Assembly: GCF_015354405.1 (NCBI RefSeq)
Contig: NZ_JADKYP010000057.1
Location: 1 to 41,477, forward strand
Direction: 5' to 3'
DNA length: 41,477 nt
Source: Nocardia sp. BSTN01
GTDB lineage: Bacteria > Actinomycetota > Actinomycetes > Mycobacteriales > Mycobacteriaceae
Shown: positions 1-8,639 of the stretch, piece after piece
Layout: every line of letters starts with the position of its first letter
Numbering within the stretch: the stretch's first letter is position 1
Made by a program: the position numbers and the translations under genes
Notes under the pieces: generated by a model
Seen by the model: the letters and a program-made list of their open reading frames with translations, nothing else
Databases searched by the model: none
What the model was told of the DNA's origin: nothing

Positions 1-29
1 CCCTAGCCGACGGCTGACGTGCGCCGGGC

Positions 30-54
30 GTTTGCGGCCCGGCTGTCGAGGTAG
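30..54 (+). promoter_or_regulatory. Candidate SigB/SigF-type promoter
   Basis: GTTTGC (30-35) is followed after 13 bases by AGGTAG (49-54), one base off the GGGTAG seen before the Zn-alcohol dehydrogenase gene. It lies about 30 bases before the small acidic ORF at 86. The -10 element is imperfect, so this is the weakest of the five similar promoters. Confidence 0.35.
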
Positions 55-85
55 TCCGCTACGAACCTCGAGAAAGGACGGATTC

Positions 86-241
86 ATGTCCCATCCCAAT
101 CATCCGCACGACGACGACACCGACGAACCGCGCGGTGGGCGGCCCGGGCCGGTGGACGAGGGCGACAACGGCGGGATGGCGACCCGGGAGGTCGCCGACG
201 ACGTCGGCACCGAGGAGAACGCCCAGGAACCACCCGACTGA
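86..241 (+). CDS. Small acidic hydrophilic protein, unknown function
   Basis: A 51-residue protein rich in Asp, Glu, Gly and Pro, with a His/Asp-rich start (HPHDDDTDEP) and no membrane segment or signal peptide. ATG 86 is chosen because AGAAAGGA (71-78) sits at good Shine-Dalgarno distance; an earlier start at 32 would have no such site. Low-complexity acidic proteins like this are common in Nocardia and Streptomyces and are often stress-linked. The possible SigF-type promoter at 30-54 fits that, but this is inference. I do not recognise a named family. Confidence 0.6.
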   Translation: MSHPNHPHDDDTDEPRGGRPGPVDEGDNGGMATREVADDVGTEENAQEPPD

Positions 242-272
242 TCCGCTGTCGCGGTCGGCGACGGCAGCTCGG

Positions 273-1139
273 TCAGAAACGGCCGGCGACGCCGGCCACC
301 GCAGCGCGCAGATGGTCGACGAGTAGTGCGGCGACCCGGTCGGAGGCCTGTTCGGGCAGCCAGTGCGAGCCGCCGTCGAGGGCCTCGTAGCGATACGGGC
401 CGGTGACGTACCGGCCGCACGCCTGCGCTGCGGATCGTGTGACGTAACGGTCGGCGATGCCCCAGCAGAACAGCGTCGGGACCTCGACGGAGCCGACCGG
501 GCGGCGCAGCGCGAACGGCAGTCCCCGGTACCAGTTGACCGGGCCGCGCATATCCCGTCGATGCGCCGCCCGTGCCGCGTAGCGGTTCGCCGACTCCGGC
601 TCGAGTCCGGCGCGGACCAGGGCCCGCCCCATCGCCCGGCCACCCTGTGCGGAGAGTACGAGCTCCGGGACCCACGGCAGCTGACAGGCGGCCATGTACC
701 ACGACCGCAGGGCTTGGCTGCTCGTGACCATGGCACGCGCGAAGGCCATGGGATGCGGCACCGACAGGGCGGTCAGCGACATCAGCCGGTCGGGCCGCTC
801 GGCGGCGACGGACCAGGCGAGCGCGGCGCCCCAGTCGTGGCCGACCAGATGAAAGCGCCCGGCGCCGGCCGCGTCGGCCAGGGCGTACACGTCACCGGTC
901 ATACGCGCCGTGGCGTACGCCGACCGCGCGGCCGGGCGCGCACCCGGTGAGTAGCCCCGCAGATCCGGTGCCAGTACGCGATAGCCCGCCGCGGTGAGGG
1001 TCGTCGTGATCGCATCCCAGCAGTGGCGATCCTCCGGAAAGCCGTGCAGCAGAATCACGGTCTCCGGCGTTCCGCTGCCGGAGGGCGGTGGCGTGTCGGT
1101 GACGTCGAAGACGAATCCGGCGTGCGTGAACGTGTCCAT
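273..1139 (-). CDS. Alpha/beta hydrolase, epoxide hydrolase-like
   Basis: A 288-residue alpha/beta hydrolase. The oxyanion motif HGFPED is at 32-37, the nucleophile elbow GHDWG at 100-104 has Asp102 in place of Ser, the acid is probably Asp230 (GIADRY) and the base His259 (GGSHW). An Asp nucleophile followed by Trp is typical of epoxide hydrolases and haloalkane dehalogenases, which form an ester on Asp that water then hydrolyses. The cytosolic substrate cannot be told. The cap region (about 125-215) is rich in Arg and Trp. The gene stands alone, tail to tail with the small acidic gene. Confidence 0.8.
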   Translation of the reverse strand: MDTFTHAGFVFDVTDTPPPSGSGTPETVILLHGFPEDRHCWDAITTTLTAAGYRVLAPDLRGYSPGARPAARSAYATARMTGDVYALADAAGAGRFHLVGHDWGAALAWSVAAERPDRLMSLTALSVPHPMAFARAMVTSSQALRSWYMAACQLPWVPELVLSAQGGRAMGRALVRAGLEPESANRYAARAAHRRDMRGPVNWYRGLPFALRRPVGSVEVPTLFCWGIADRYVTRSAAQACGRYVTGPYRYEALDGGSHWLPEQASDRVAALLVDHLRAAVAGVAGRF

Positions 1140-1355
1140 GTCCGTGCCTTCCCCTGACTGTGCGCGAACAAGTCACCGCCGCGAGCGCGGCGCCGGTCGA
1201 CGCGGTGCCGACAGTAACGGGCCGCAGGGGCCGCGCTCATCCACCCGCGGACGGATTCCACGACCGACCGGAGGACGAGGTCAGCGGGATCGTCGCCTGC
1301 CTCGTGTGGGCGATCGTGCATCGCCGATGCCCGTGTGACGACGCCGGATGCGCAC

Positions 1356-2042
1356 TCACGACGCTTGTCGCCGGCGGGCGTCCGCTCTCTGCCCCGCGTC
1401 GTCCTCGTCCCGGCTGTCGTCGTGCTCGTCGCCGGATTCGTCCTCGTCGGTGCCCGGGAAGAAGTGCCGCACGATGCGGTCGACGAGAAAGCCGAGAACG
1501 ATCGCGCAGGCGATGCCGATCACGGCGGCAAGGAGGGGCTGATCGCGCAGCCAGCGCCCGAAGGCACTGGCGATCGCCACCGAATACGCCGCCCAGCTGA
1601 TGCCTCCGATCACCGTCAGCGGTACGAATTTCCGGCGCGGATATCCGGTCGCCCCGGCGGTCATATTGACCGCGATGCGACCGACCGGAATGTAGCGCCC
1701 GGTGATGATCAGCAGGGCCGCGCGTTTGTCGAGCATTCCGCGCGCCCAGTCGAAGGCCCGCCGGATCTTCGGTGTGCGCATCCACGCGAATCGATCCGTG
1801 CCGATCGCGCGACCGATCGTATAGGCCAGATTGTCGCCGATGATCGCGCCGATCGCGGCGGCGGCGATCAGCAGCCAGACGGAGGGCTGCCCGGTCGAAC
1901 TGCCGATGGCGGCGAGTGCGGCGATCACCGATTCACTGGGGACCGGCGGGAAGAAGGCGTCGACGATGCAGACGCCCAGTAGCGCGAAGTACACCCACGG
2001 CGACCCGGCCGCGCCGGTGACGAGATCCTGCAGTTGGTTCAT
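1356..2042 (-). CDS. DedA family membrane protein
   Basis: A 228-residue integral membrane protein of the DedA (VTT/SNARE-associated) family. It shows the family hallmarks: an early PVPSE motif after the first hydrophobic segment, a GD pair in IIGDNLAY, and GRYIPVGR matching the conserved G-[FY]-x-P-x-x-R loop. Several hydrophobic spans follow, ending in VIGIACAIVLGFLVDRI. The last 35 or so residues form a charged tail rich in Asp, Glu and Arg. Family members act in phospholipid flipping and undecaprenyl phosphate recycling and support membrane potential and drug tolerance. The exact role here is not shown. Monocistronic; about 215 bases upstream of the previous gene hold nothing I can call. 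Confidence 0.88.
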   Translation of the reverse strand: MNQLQDLVTGAAGSPWVYFALLGVCIVDAFFPPVPSESVIAALAAIGSSTGQPSVWLLIAAAAIGAIIGDNLAYTIGRAIGTDRFAWMRTPKIRRAFDWARGMLDKRAALLIITGRYIPVGRIAVNMTAGATGYPRRKFVPLTVIGGISWAAYSVAIASAFGRWLRDQPLLAAVIGIACAIVLGFLVDRIVRHFFPGTDEDESGDEHDDSRDEDDAGQRADARRRQAS

Positions 2043-2118
2043 CCCATCGACACCCTTCCTGGTCTCCTGGCGAGTGCCCAGGATCGCGGCGTCGAACCCG
2101 ACCCGGCCGAGCTCGCGC

Positions 2119-2763
2119 TCAGGTGGCGAGAGACCCGCTCATCGCCGCACAGCGGGCGTGGATGAACTCGACGATCTCGCCGGTGACACGGCGGTGGACG
2201 GGTTCGTGCAGCAGATCATGTCCGGCGTCGGGGATTTCGAGGGTCCGGCAGTCGCGGGCTTCGCTCGTCCAGGCGCGGATGGGTGCCAGCGGCGCGCGCC
2301 GGTCGTCGGCACCGTGCAGTACCAGAGTCGGTACCGGCGGTGTCGAGAAGCCTTGCGCCGGAGCCTGTTCCGGAGTGCCGAGCAGAACCACTCCGGAAAT
2401 GTGCGCGACCGCCGCCGTATCGGAGGCCATCGCCACCACCGCGGTGCCCGCACCGAGAGAATGACCGATCAGCACGAGCGGCAGGTGCGGGTGCGCGGCG
2501 TGGGCGAGGCCGGTCAAGGTCAGCGCGTCGGCGGCGAGATCGCCGATGGGGGCGACCGCGCCGAATTCACCTTCACTGAGGCCGTGTCCGATATGATCGA
2601 TGCCGAATACCGTTATGCCGCAACGGTTCAGCGCGCGCGAGAAGCGATGGTAGTCCGCACTCTGCTGGCCGAGACCGTGCAGTAGCACCGCGACCGCACG
2701 AGACGACTCCGCGATCCACACCCGATAGTGAACCGCCCCGCTGACACCCTGAAAGAACCGCAT
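2119..2763 (-). CDS. Alpha/beta hydrolase (monoacylglycerol lipase-like)
   Basis: A 214-residue serine hydrolase of the Hydrolase_4 (lysophospholipase/monoacylglycerol lipase) type. HGLGQQSADY (29-38) gives the oxyanion hole, GHSLG has Ser102, an acid follows in HGADDRR (about 153) and the base is His182 in DAGHDLLHE. HIGHGLSEG (57-65) is typical of monoglyceride lipases. It is shorter than most (about 270), with a compact cap. The start lies 19 bases from a near-perfect iron box at 2782-2800, so transcription is probably repressed by a DtxR/IdeR-type regulator when iron is ample. A siderophore-ester hydrolase role is possible but unproven. Confidence 0.8.
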   Translation of the reverse strand: MRFFQGVSGAVHYRVWIAESSRAVAVLLHGLGQQSADYHRFSRALNRCGITVFGIDHIGHGLSEGEFGAVAPIGDLAADALTLTGLAHAAHPHLPLVLIGHSLGAGTAVVAMASDTAAVAHISGVVLLGTPEQAPAQGFSTPPVPTLVLHGADDRRAPLAPIRAWTSEARDCRTLEIPDAGHDLLHEPVHRRVTGEIVEFIHARCAAMSGSLAT

Positions 2764-2781
2764 CCCAGCATCCTGGCATCT

Positions 2782-2800
2782 TTAGGTTAGGCTAACCAAT
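2782..2800. promoter_or_regulatory. DtxR/IdeR iron box
   Basis: TTAGGTTAGGCTAACCAAT matches 17 of 19 bases of the IdeR/DtxR consensus (TTAGGTTAGGCTAACCTAA), with the first 16 identical. It lies in the 37-bp gap between two divergent alpha/beta hydrolase genes, ends right before the GTG of the right-hand gene and 19 bases from the ATG of the left-hand one. It must overlap both core promoters, so iron-bound IdeR should repress both. Direct reading of the sequence; binding itself is inferred. Confidence 0.85.
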
Positions 2801-3760
2801 GTGATTGGGAGCACGCAGGGGACTCAAGCGGGACGATCCACGCGGCAACGAGCCGATCCCGCCGCACCGCACAGCCAGGGCACGGCGAGTACGGCGCCCA
2901 CTCGCGACGGACGCCGGCTGTACTACATGCACCGGCCGGGGCGAGACGACCATCGTTCGGCCCTGGTCGTTTTCGAGAGCGGACTCGCCTGCACCCGCTC
3001 CTATTGGGCGGCGGTGCAGCGCGAATTCGACGACTACGCGCCGACCGTGGTCTACGACCGCAGCGGTCTGGGCCGCAGCGCCCCCGACAGCGCACCGCGC
3101 GGCCTCCGACGCCTGGCCGACGACCTCGTCGATCTGCTCGATCACCTCACCGAACGGTTCGCCGCACCGCGGTTCGTACTGGTCGGCCACAGCTGGGGCG
3201 GTCCGATCGTGCGGGTCGCCGCCGCGGACCGGCCCGACCGGGTCGCGGGTACGGTCCTGGTCGATCCCACCGACGAATTCTGCGAGGATCTGTTCACCGC
3301 GGCATCGCGGCGAGCGGCCCGAACCGGACAGCGGCTCAGCGCCGCACTCGCACGGATCGGCGTACTGCGACTGGCCTATCGCGACACCCTCACCGCGCTA
3401 CCCGCCGATGCCCGCGCCGACTTCCGCGCCGAAGGCTTCACCGCCGCGGCGATGCGTACCCGCGCCGCCGAACTCGCCTGCCACACAACCGATCTCGAAC
3501 AGCTGCGCGACGCCGGCCCCGACCGCCCGGATCTCGCCGTCACGATCGTGTCCGCCGACTCCCCCTCCGCCGGTATCTCGGCCCGCTCACGTGCCGCGAT
3601 CAACGCCGCACACCAGCGGCGGGCGGCACGGCCGCACGCCCGACATGTCGTCGCCGAGCACTGTGGCCATATGGTGCCGACCCAGCGGCCCGGGCTGGTC
3701 GCCGCCGAAATAGTCCGGATCCTCGACGAATACGGACCGGAGGGGCGAACCACCGGGTGA
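2801..3760 (+). CDS. Alpha/beta hydrolase behind an iron box
   Basis: A 319-residue alpha/beta hydrolase. A polar, unstructured first 33 residues precede the domain; YDRSGLGRS (85-93) and GHSWGG (129-134, Ser131) are the classic strand-turn and nucleophile motifs, and EHCGHMVP near residue 295 supplies the base histidine. The GTG at 2801 directly abuts the iron box, so the message may be leaderless; an internal start nearer the domain (for example ATG 2927) is possible because the N-terminus is low-complexity. Expected to rise in iron starvation, together with the divergent hydrolase. Substrate unknown. Confidence 0.75.
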   Translation: MIGSTQGTQAGRSTRQRADPAAPHSQGTASTAPTRDGRRLYYMHRPGRDDHRSALVVFESGLACTRSYWAAVQREFDDYAPTVVYDRSGLGRSAPDSAPRGLRRLADDLVDLLDHLTERFAAPRFVLVGHSWGGPIVRVAAADRPDRVAGTVLVDPTDEFCEDLFTAASRRAARTGQRLSAALARIGVLRLAYRDTLTALPADARADFRAEGFTAAAMRTRAAELACHTTDLEQLRDAGPDRPDLAVTIVSADSPSAGISARSRAAINAAHQRRAARPHARHVVAEHCGHMVPTQRPGLVAAEIVRILDEYGPEGRTTG

Positions 3761-3834
3761 GTTCCGGCAGCGGCGGGGTATGCGCGAATCAGGACGGGAT
3801 CCGCCACGACAACCGGGCGCCGCAGACCCCGGTC

Positions 3835-3841
3835 GGAGGAG
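3835..3841 (+). promoter_or_regulatory. Shine-Dalgarno site that decides the start
   Basis: GGAGGAG ends directly before an ATG at 3842 but stands six bases before the in-frame ATG at 3848. Spacing favours 3848 as the real start. Confidence 0.65.
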
Positions 3842-3847
3842 ATGCCG

Positions 3848-4618
3848 ATGGTTTCACACAGTGCCGCCGAAGCGTTGCCGGAATGGGAGGCCTTCGCCCG
3901 CGCCGTGCAGGCGCGCCGGCCCGACGCGGGCACCTGGTGCGAGGGCTGGACCGTCCGCGATGTCGTGATCCACAACACCGGCAACGCGGCCGAACTCGCA
4001 CGGGTGCTCGCCGCCCACGCGGCGGGCAGCCCGGTGCCGACCCGTGGTTTCGAGGAGCGTGAGGCGCCCTACCGCGCGATGCCCGACGCCGAGTTGTGGG
4101 CGGCGTTCGTGGACCGGTGCGAACAACTCGTCGAGACCGCCGAGGTGATCGACACGCTGTCGCCGCTGGAGGCGATCGGCTGGACCGGGCGAACCGTCGC
4201 CCCGGACTTCTTCCTCGAGCACATGCGCCAGGAGATGGTGCTGCACCGCTGGGATATGACCGGCGACGACGCGACGGCGATCGATATGCTCATGCGGCCG
4301 TGGATAACTCGCCACAGTGTGCGCGATGTCGGTCTGCCCTTGCTCGCGCGCGGTAGCAGGGATATCGATTTCGGTCCCGAGGGCCGCATCGAAGGCAGAC
4401 TGCGGGCGCCGGGCACCGACGACGTCCTGATCGTCGCCGAGCCGGACGGCAATTCCATCGAATTGGCGCCGCCGCAGGGACCGGCGACGGTGGAAAGCGA
4501 TCCGGCGGTGCGCGTGCTGTTCCTGTGGGGTCGACGACCGGCCGACCCGACGCGCTGGCACAGTGCCGCCGGCCCCGAGGAACTGGGCCGGCTCCGCGCG
4601 CTGCTCGGCGGGTACTGA
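3848..4618 (+). CDS. Maleylpyruvate isomerase (MDMPI)-like protein
   Basis: A 256-residue protein of the actinobacterial TIGR03083/MDMPI type: an N-terminal DinB-like four-helix region with WTVRDVVIHNTGN, then a C-terminal domain ending in a sequence like VRVLFLWGRRPADP, the usual end of this family. Characterised relatives are mycothiol-dependent maleylpyruvate isomerases, where a histidine triad binds a metal; here His in VIHN and His in FLEHMRQE and LHRWD could serve. Most members are uncharacterised, so a mycothiol-linked role is only inferred. The following FAD enzyme is 53 bases downstream on the same strand and may be co-transcribed. Confidence 0.72.
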   Translation: MVSHSAAEALPEWEAFARAVQARRPDAGTWCEGWTVRDVVIHNTGNAAELARVLAAHAAGSPVPTRGFEEREAPYRAMPDAELWAAFVDRCEQLVETAEVIDTLSPLEAIGWTGRTVAPDFFLEHMRQEMVLHRWDMTGDDATAIDMLMRPWITRHSVRDVGLPLLARGSRDIDFGPEGRIEGRLRAPGTDDVLIVAEPDGNSIELAPPQGPATVESDPAVRVLFLWGRRPADPTRWHSAAGPEELGRLRALLGGY

Positions 4619-4671
4619 GCCCACGACCACCGGCCGAGATTGCGGGCCGTGTCGGCGGGTAGTCCGCGGAG

Positions 4672-5778
4672 ATGGGTGCCGCAACCGATGTCGCCGTGGT
4701 CGGAGCCGGAATCGTCGGCCTGGCCACAGCGCACGCACTACGCCGGGCCGGGCTCTCGGTCACCGTGTACGAGTCGGGCCGCCCCGGCGGCGGCCAGTCG
4801 GCCGGCCATTCCCGCATCTTCCGCCACGCGCACACCGATCCCCGGCTGGTCGAGATGGCGGTGGCCGCGCGGCGCGTCTGGCGCGACTGGGAAGGCGAAT
4901 TCGGCACCGAACTGATCTCGCGGGACGGGGCGGTCGCGCTCGGGGCCGGCGTGGCGGACAAGCTGGAGATCCTGCGGCGAACGCCCGGAATCGACGCCCG
5001 CGGTATCGACGCCGAGGAGCTGGCGACCCGATTGCCGCCGCTGGCCGACTACGACGGACCGGCCATGCTGGACGCGACCGGCGGCTCCATCCGCACCGTC
5101 GCCGCGATAGACGCTCTCACCGAACGAGTGCGCGAGGCGCTCGTCACCGACCATGTCCTCACCCTGCGGCACACCGCGGCCGGAACCGTCGAATTACGCA
5201 CCGGCACAACCTGTTCGGACTTCGGCAGCGTCGTCGTCTGCGCGGGCCGCGGCACCGCGCCGCTGGCCCGGACACTCGGCCTCGCCCTGCCGGTGCAGGT
5301 GTCCGCGCACGTTCGGGTGACCTTCCGCCCGCGATCGGCGCCGCCCGCCACACTCGCCACGCTGCAGGACAGCAGCGGCGAATTCGGCGAAACCGGAATC
5401 TATGCCGCCGCGTTCCCCGGCAACACCCATTACGGGCTCGGACTCAGCGATTCCGTCCCCAGCAACGACGGCGGCTCGGTCGATCCCACGGCGCTGGCCG
5501 GGCTGGCCGAACGCGCCACCCGCTACGTCGACCGCGCACTTCCCGGACTCGCACCCGAACCGGAGGGCTACGTGCACTGCTGGGTGACCCGGCTGCCGTG
5601 GGGTGAGGACGGGCTGGCCGCCTGGCAGGACGGCGGCGCCACCTTCATCGCCGGGCACAATCTGTTCAAACTGGCCCCGGTCCTGGGCGCCACGCTCGCC
5701 GACAGCATCACCACCGGACAACCCGCCGCCACCCTGGACCCGTCGCGGCGGCTCGGCGATCCCGCCGCCGACCGGTAG
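4672..5778 (+). CDS. FAD-dependent amine/amino-acid oxidoreductase (DAO family)
   Basis: A 368-residue flavoenzyme of the D-amino-acid oxidase superfamily. The Rossmann motif GAGIVG is at 11-16 with Glu34 ending strand 2. GQSAGHSRIFRH (41-52) matches the flavin-binding loop of monomeric sarcosine oxidase and N-methyltryptophan oxidase. A Cys in GYVHCWVTRLP lies about where those enzymes carry the Cys that binds FAD covalently, and IAGHNLFKLAPVLG resembles their C-terminal substrate/FAD motif. It probably oxidises a secondary or N-methyl amine with release of peroxide; the substrate is unknown. ATG 4672 has only a short GGAG near it. Confidence 0.78.
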   Translation: MGAATDVAVVGAGIVGLATAHALRRAGLSVTVYESGRPGGGQSAGHSRIFRHAHTDPRLVEMAVAARRVWRDWEGEFGTELISRDGAVALGAGVADKLEILRRTPGIDARGIDAEELATRLPPLADYDGPAMLDATGGSIRTVAAIDALTERVREALVTDHVLTLRHTAAGTVELRTGTTCSDFGSVVVCAGRGTAPLARTLGLALPVQVSAHVRVTFRPRSAPPATLATLQDSSGEFGETGIYAAAFPGNTHYGLGLSDSVPSNDGGSVDPTALAGLAERATRYVDRALPGLAPEPEGYVHCWVTRLPWGEDGLAAWQDGGATFIAGHNLFKLAPVLGATLADSITTGQPAATLDPSRRLGDPAADR

Positions 5779-5886
5779 TACGTCGCCCGGCACTACCGTC
5801 GAAAGTACTTAAGCGCGACAGATTCCCCGTCGCCCGGAACTCCATAACTTTGTGGTCGGAACATCACCACCACGAAGGAGAATCCC

Positions 5887-6255
5887 GTGAGCGACATCAA
5901 CGACCTGGTCGAACGCTACCTCGCCGTCTGGAACGAGACCGATCCCGCCGCCCGCGCCGCACAGATCGCCGACCTGCTCACCGACGACGCCGAATACACC
6001 GATCCACTGGTGTCGGTGCGCGGCCACGCCGGCCTCGACGCCGCCGTCGCCGCGGTCCAGCAGCAGTTCGCCGGACTGGAATTCACTCTCGGCGGCCCGA
6101 TCGACAGCCACCACGGCATCGCCCGCTTCACCTGGAATCTGGGCCGTGCGGGCGAGGAGCCGCTGGTGATCGGCTTCGACGTCGCCGCGCTCGGCGACGA
6201 CGGCCGTATCCGCCAGATCCTCGGCTTCCTCGACAAGGTGCCCACCGGGGCCTGA
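5887..6255 (+). CDS. SnoaL-like/NTF2-fold protein
   Basis: A 122-residue NTF2-fold protein. The opening NDLVERYLAVWNETDPAARA, then DLLTDDAEYTDPL and FTWNLG, is typical of SnoaL-like polyketide cyclase/isomerase-type domains of bacterial secondary metabolism and of small stress proteins. The start is GTG 5887, behind a strong GAAGGAG at 5874-5880. It is first in a tight three-gene same-strand unit with a hydrolase (41 bases on) and a DHA2 exporter. The fold binds small hydrophobic ligands; the activity here is not identifiable. Confidence 0.75.
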   Translation: MSDINDLVERYLAVWNETDPAARAAQIADLLTDDAEYTDPLVSVRGHAGLDAAVAAVQQQFAGLEFTLGGPIDSHHGIARFTWNLGRAGEEPLVIGFDVAALGDDGRIRQILGFLDKVPTGA

Positions 6256-6296
6256 TCCCTTCCCGACACCCGGCACTCATCCCAAAGGACAAGGTC

Positions 6297-7112
6297 ATGT
6301 ACTTCACCACCACCGACGGAACCACCCTCGCCTACGAGGATTACGGCACGGGCGAACCGATCGTCTTCGTCGCCGGGGCCATGCTCAACACCGAGATGTG
6401 GGAATACCAGATTCCGTACTTCACCGAGCGCGGCTACCGCTGCATCGCCCTGGACCGCCGCGGCCACGGCCGCTCGGACCGCCCGTCCACCGGCTACGAC
6501 ATCGACACCACCGCCGACGATCTCGGCGCCCTGCTCGAGCATCTCGACCTGCGCGGCGCCACCCTGGTCGGCCACTCCACCGGCGGCGCGGAGATCGCCC
6601 GGTATCTGGCCCGCCACGGTGAAAGCCGCGTTGCCCGAGTGGTTTTCCTCGCGGCGATCCTGCCCTTCATGAAGGCCACCGACGACAACCCCGGCGGCAT
6701 CCCGGAAGCCATGCTCGATGCGCTGGTGGCCAGCATCCGCACCGACCGCGGCCGGTGGCTGGCCCGCCAGTCGCAGATCTACTTCAACAGCCACCTGAAT
6801 CCGGACGTCTCCCCCGAACACATCGATATCACCTACCGCCAGTGCCTGTCGACCGCGCCGTGGGCGACGCTGCACATGCAGCAGGCGGTCTTCCACTGCG
6901 ACAACCGGGAAGCGTTGCGCGGCATCACCGTTCCCACGCTCATCGTGCACGGCGCCCTGGACTTCTCCGCACCCGCCGAGGTCACCGGCCGGCGCACCGC
7001 CGAGCTGATGCCGCAGGCCGTCTACAAGGAGTACCCGACCGCCGGTCACGGTCTCTATACCTCGCACGCCGCCGAGTTCAACGACGATCTCCTCGAATTC
7101 GTCAAGGGCTGA
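6297..7112 (+). CDS. Alpha/beta hydrolase (non-heme chloroperoxidase-like)
   Basis: A 271-residue alpha/beta hydrolase of the non-heme haloperoxidase/arylesterase group. It begins YFTTTDGTTLAYEDYG as that group does, and has LDRRGHGRSDRP, GHSTGG with the Ser nucleophile (residues 90-95 or so), an acid in HGALDFSAP and His in TAGHGLYTSH. Such enzymes are esterases or perhydrolases that use Ser-Asp-His; halogenation is a side reaction. ATG 6297 follows AAAGGA (6284-6289). It sits between the SnoaL-like gene and an exporter, so it may process the compound the exporter removes; that link is inference. Confidence 0.82.
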   Translation: MYFTTTDGTTLAYEDYGTGEPIVFVAGAMLNTEMWEYQIPYFTERGYRCIALDRRGHGRSDRPSTGYDIDTTADDLGALLEHLDLRGATLVGHSTGGAEIARYLARHGESRVARVVFLAAILPFMKATDDNPGGIPEAMLDALVASIRTDRGRWLARQSQIYFNSHLNPDVSPEHIDITYRQCLSTAPWATLHMQQAVFHCDNREALRGITVPTLIVHGALDFSAPAEVTGRRTAELMPQAVYKEYPTAGHGLYTSHAAEFNDDLLEFVKG

Positions 7113-7155
7113 GCGAATCTTCTTGTCCCGCAGCACCATCCCCGATGGGATACCC

Positions 7156-8589
7156 ATGTCCACACCCACCCTGCTCGCCCGTGGCACCCGCCCGGCGAGC
7201 GCACCGCCCGCACGGGCCACCCTGCTCGTCCTGCTGGCCGGAATCTTCATGGCCACACTGGACTTCTTCATCGTCAACGTCGCCATCCCCGACACCCAGG
7301 CCGATCTGCACGCGAGCAGCGCCACCATGCAGTGGGTGGTCGCCGGCTACGGCCTCGCGGTCGCGGCCGGACTGATCACCGGCGGACGGCTCGGCGACCT
7401 CTACGGCCGCCGCCGGCTCTACGGCCTCGGCATGGCGGTGTTCACCCTCGCCTCTCTGGCCTGCGCGCTGGCCGGTGACGCCGCCGAACTTGTCGTCGCC
7501 CGGATCGCCCAGGGGGCCGGGATGGCGCTGCTGATGCCGCAGGTCCTGGGCATCATCAGCGTGGTGTTCACCGGCACGCGCCGAGTGCGCGCCTTCGCCG
7601 CCTACGGGCTGGCCATGGGCCTGGCCGCGGTCTTCGGCCAGCTCATCGGCGGGCTGTTGATCCAGGCCGATCTGTTCGGACTGGGCTGGCGCACCATCTT
7701 CTGGATCAACGTGCCGGTGGGTGCGCTCACCCTCGCCGTGCTGGCACGGCTGGTCCCCGAATCACGCGGAGACGGCGGAACCCGGCTGGACCGGCTCGGC
7801 GTCGGCCTCATCGCGACCGCGCTCGCGGCGGTGGTGTTGCCGCTGATCCAGGGCCGTGAGCAGGGCTGGCCGCTGTGGACCTGGCTCGCACTGGCCGCGG
7901 CTGCGGTGCTGATCGCCGTCTTCGTCACCGCCGCGCGGCGATCGGCGGCCCGCGGCGGGGAACCGCTGGTCGATCCGGCGCTGTTCACCGAACGCTCGTT
8001 CGCGATCGGTTCGGCGATCGCGCTGAGCTACCAGATGACCATGGGATCGTTCTTCCTGGTCCTGGCGCTGTATCTGCAACAGGGCCGCGGCCTGTCGGCC
8101 CTGGGATCGGGCCTGCTGTTCCTCGCGCTCGGCGGGGCCTACCTGTTCACCTCGATACTGTCGGAGCGGGCGGCCGCCCGGCTCGGCCGGCAGGTCGTCG
8201 CGGTCGGCGCGGTGCTGCAGGCCGGCGGATATCTGCTGCTCGCGATCACCGCGCACGAACTCGGCGCCGACGGATCGGTGCTCGACCTGCTGCCGGGAAT
8301 GATCGTCGCGGGAGCGGGAATGGGTCTGGCGCTGGTGCCCATGCCGGGCATCGTGCTGGCGGGAGTGACACCACGGCACGCCGCCGCCGCAGGGGGCGTG
8401 CTGGCCACCGCGCAGCAGGTCGGCGGCGCGGTCGGGATCGCGGTGGTCGGCATCGTCTTCTACGACCGGCTCGCAGCGCCCGGCGGATTGGCGCCGGCGT
8501 TCGTCGCGAGCCTGGTGCCGATGGCGCTGCTGTGCCTGCTCACCGCGGCACTGGTGCAACTGCTCCCCGCCGCACGCATCCGGAAGTAG
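7156..8589 (+). CDS. DHA2-type MFS exporter (EmrB/QacA-like)
   Basis: A 477-residue, probably 14-helix MFS drug/proton antiporter. TM1 carries LDFFIVNVAIP, the DHA2 signature (motif D1), and GGRLGDLYGRRR at about 76-87 is motif A of the TM2-3 loop. Relatives export dyes, antibiotics or self-made metabolites using proton motive force. An in-frame TTG at 7123 would add 11 residues; ATG 7156 gives a more usual N-terminus, though neither has a strong Shine-Dalgarno. It ends the SnoaL-hydrolase-exporter unit and faces the LuxR-type regulator tail to tail. Confidence 0.85.
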   Translation: MSTPTLLARGTRPASAPPARATLLVLLAGIFMATLDFFIVNVAIPDTQADLHASSATMQWVVAGYGLAVAAGLITGGRLGDLYGRRRLYGLGMAVFTLASLACALAGDAAELVVARIAQGAGMALLMPQVLGIISVVFTGTRRVRAFAAYGLAMGLAAVFGQLIGGLLIQADLFGLGWRTIFWINVPVGALTLAVLARLVPESRGDGGTRLDRLGVGLIATALAAVVLPLIQGREQGWPLWTWLALAAAAVLIAVFVTAARRSAARGGEPLVDPALFTERSFAIGSAIALSYQMTMGSFFLVLALYLQQGRGLSALGSGLLFLALGGAYLFTSILSERAAARLGRQVVAVGAVLQAGGYLLLAITAHELGADGSVLDLLPGMIVAGAGMGLALVPMPGIVLAGVTPRHAAAAGGVLATAQQVGGAVGIAVVGIVFYDRLAAPGGLAPAFVASLVPMALLCLLTAALVQLLPAARIRK

Positions 8590-8598
8590 AGATCGGAG

Positions 8599-8619
8599 CC
8601 CCGGTGGTCACCACCGGGG
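8599..8619. terminator. Bidirectional hairpin terminator
   Basis: CCCCGGTGGT and ACCACCGGGG are perfect complements around a single C. It lies between the convergent exporter and LuxR-type regulator genes and can end both transcripts. No T-run follows, as is usual in actinobacteria. Confidence 0.65.
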
Positions 8620-8639
8620 TTCCGGCGTGTCCGCGATCG

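Noticed and set aside
5916-7328. 470-codon frame antisense to the SnoaL and hydrolase genes
   Set aside because: Both plus-strand genes carry clear family motifs and ribosome sites; the antisense product is Val/Gly/Asp-rich without a recognisable fold.
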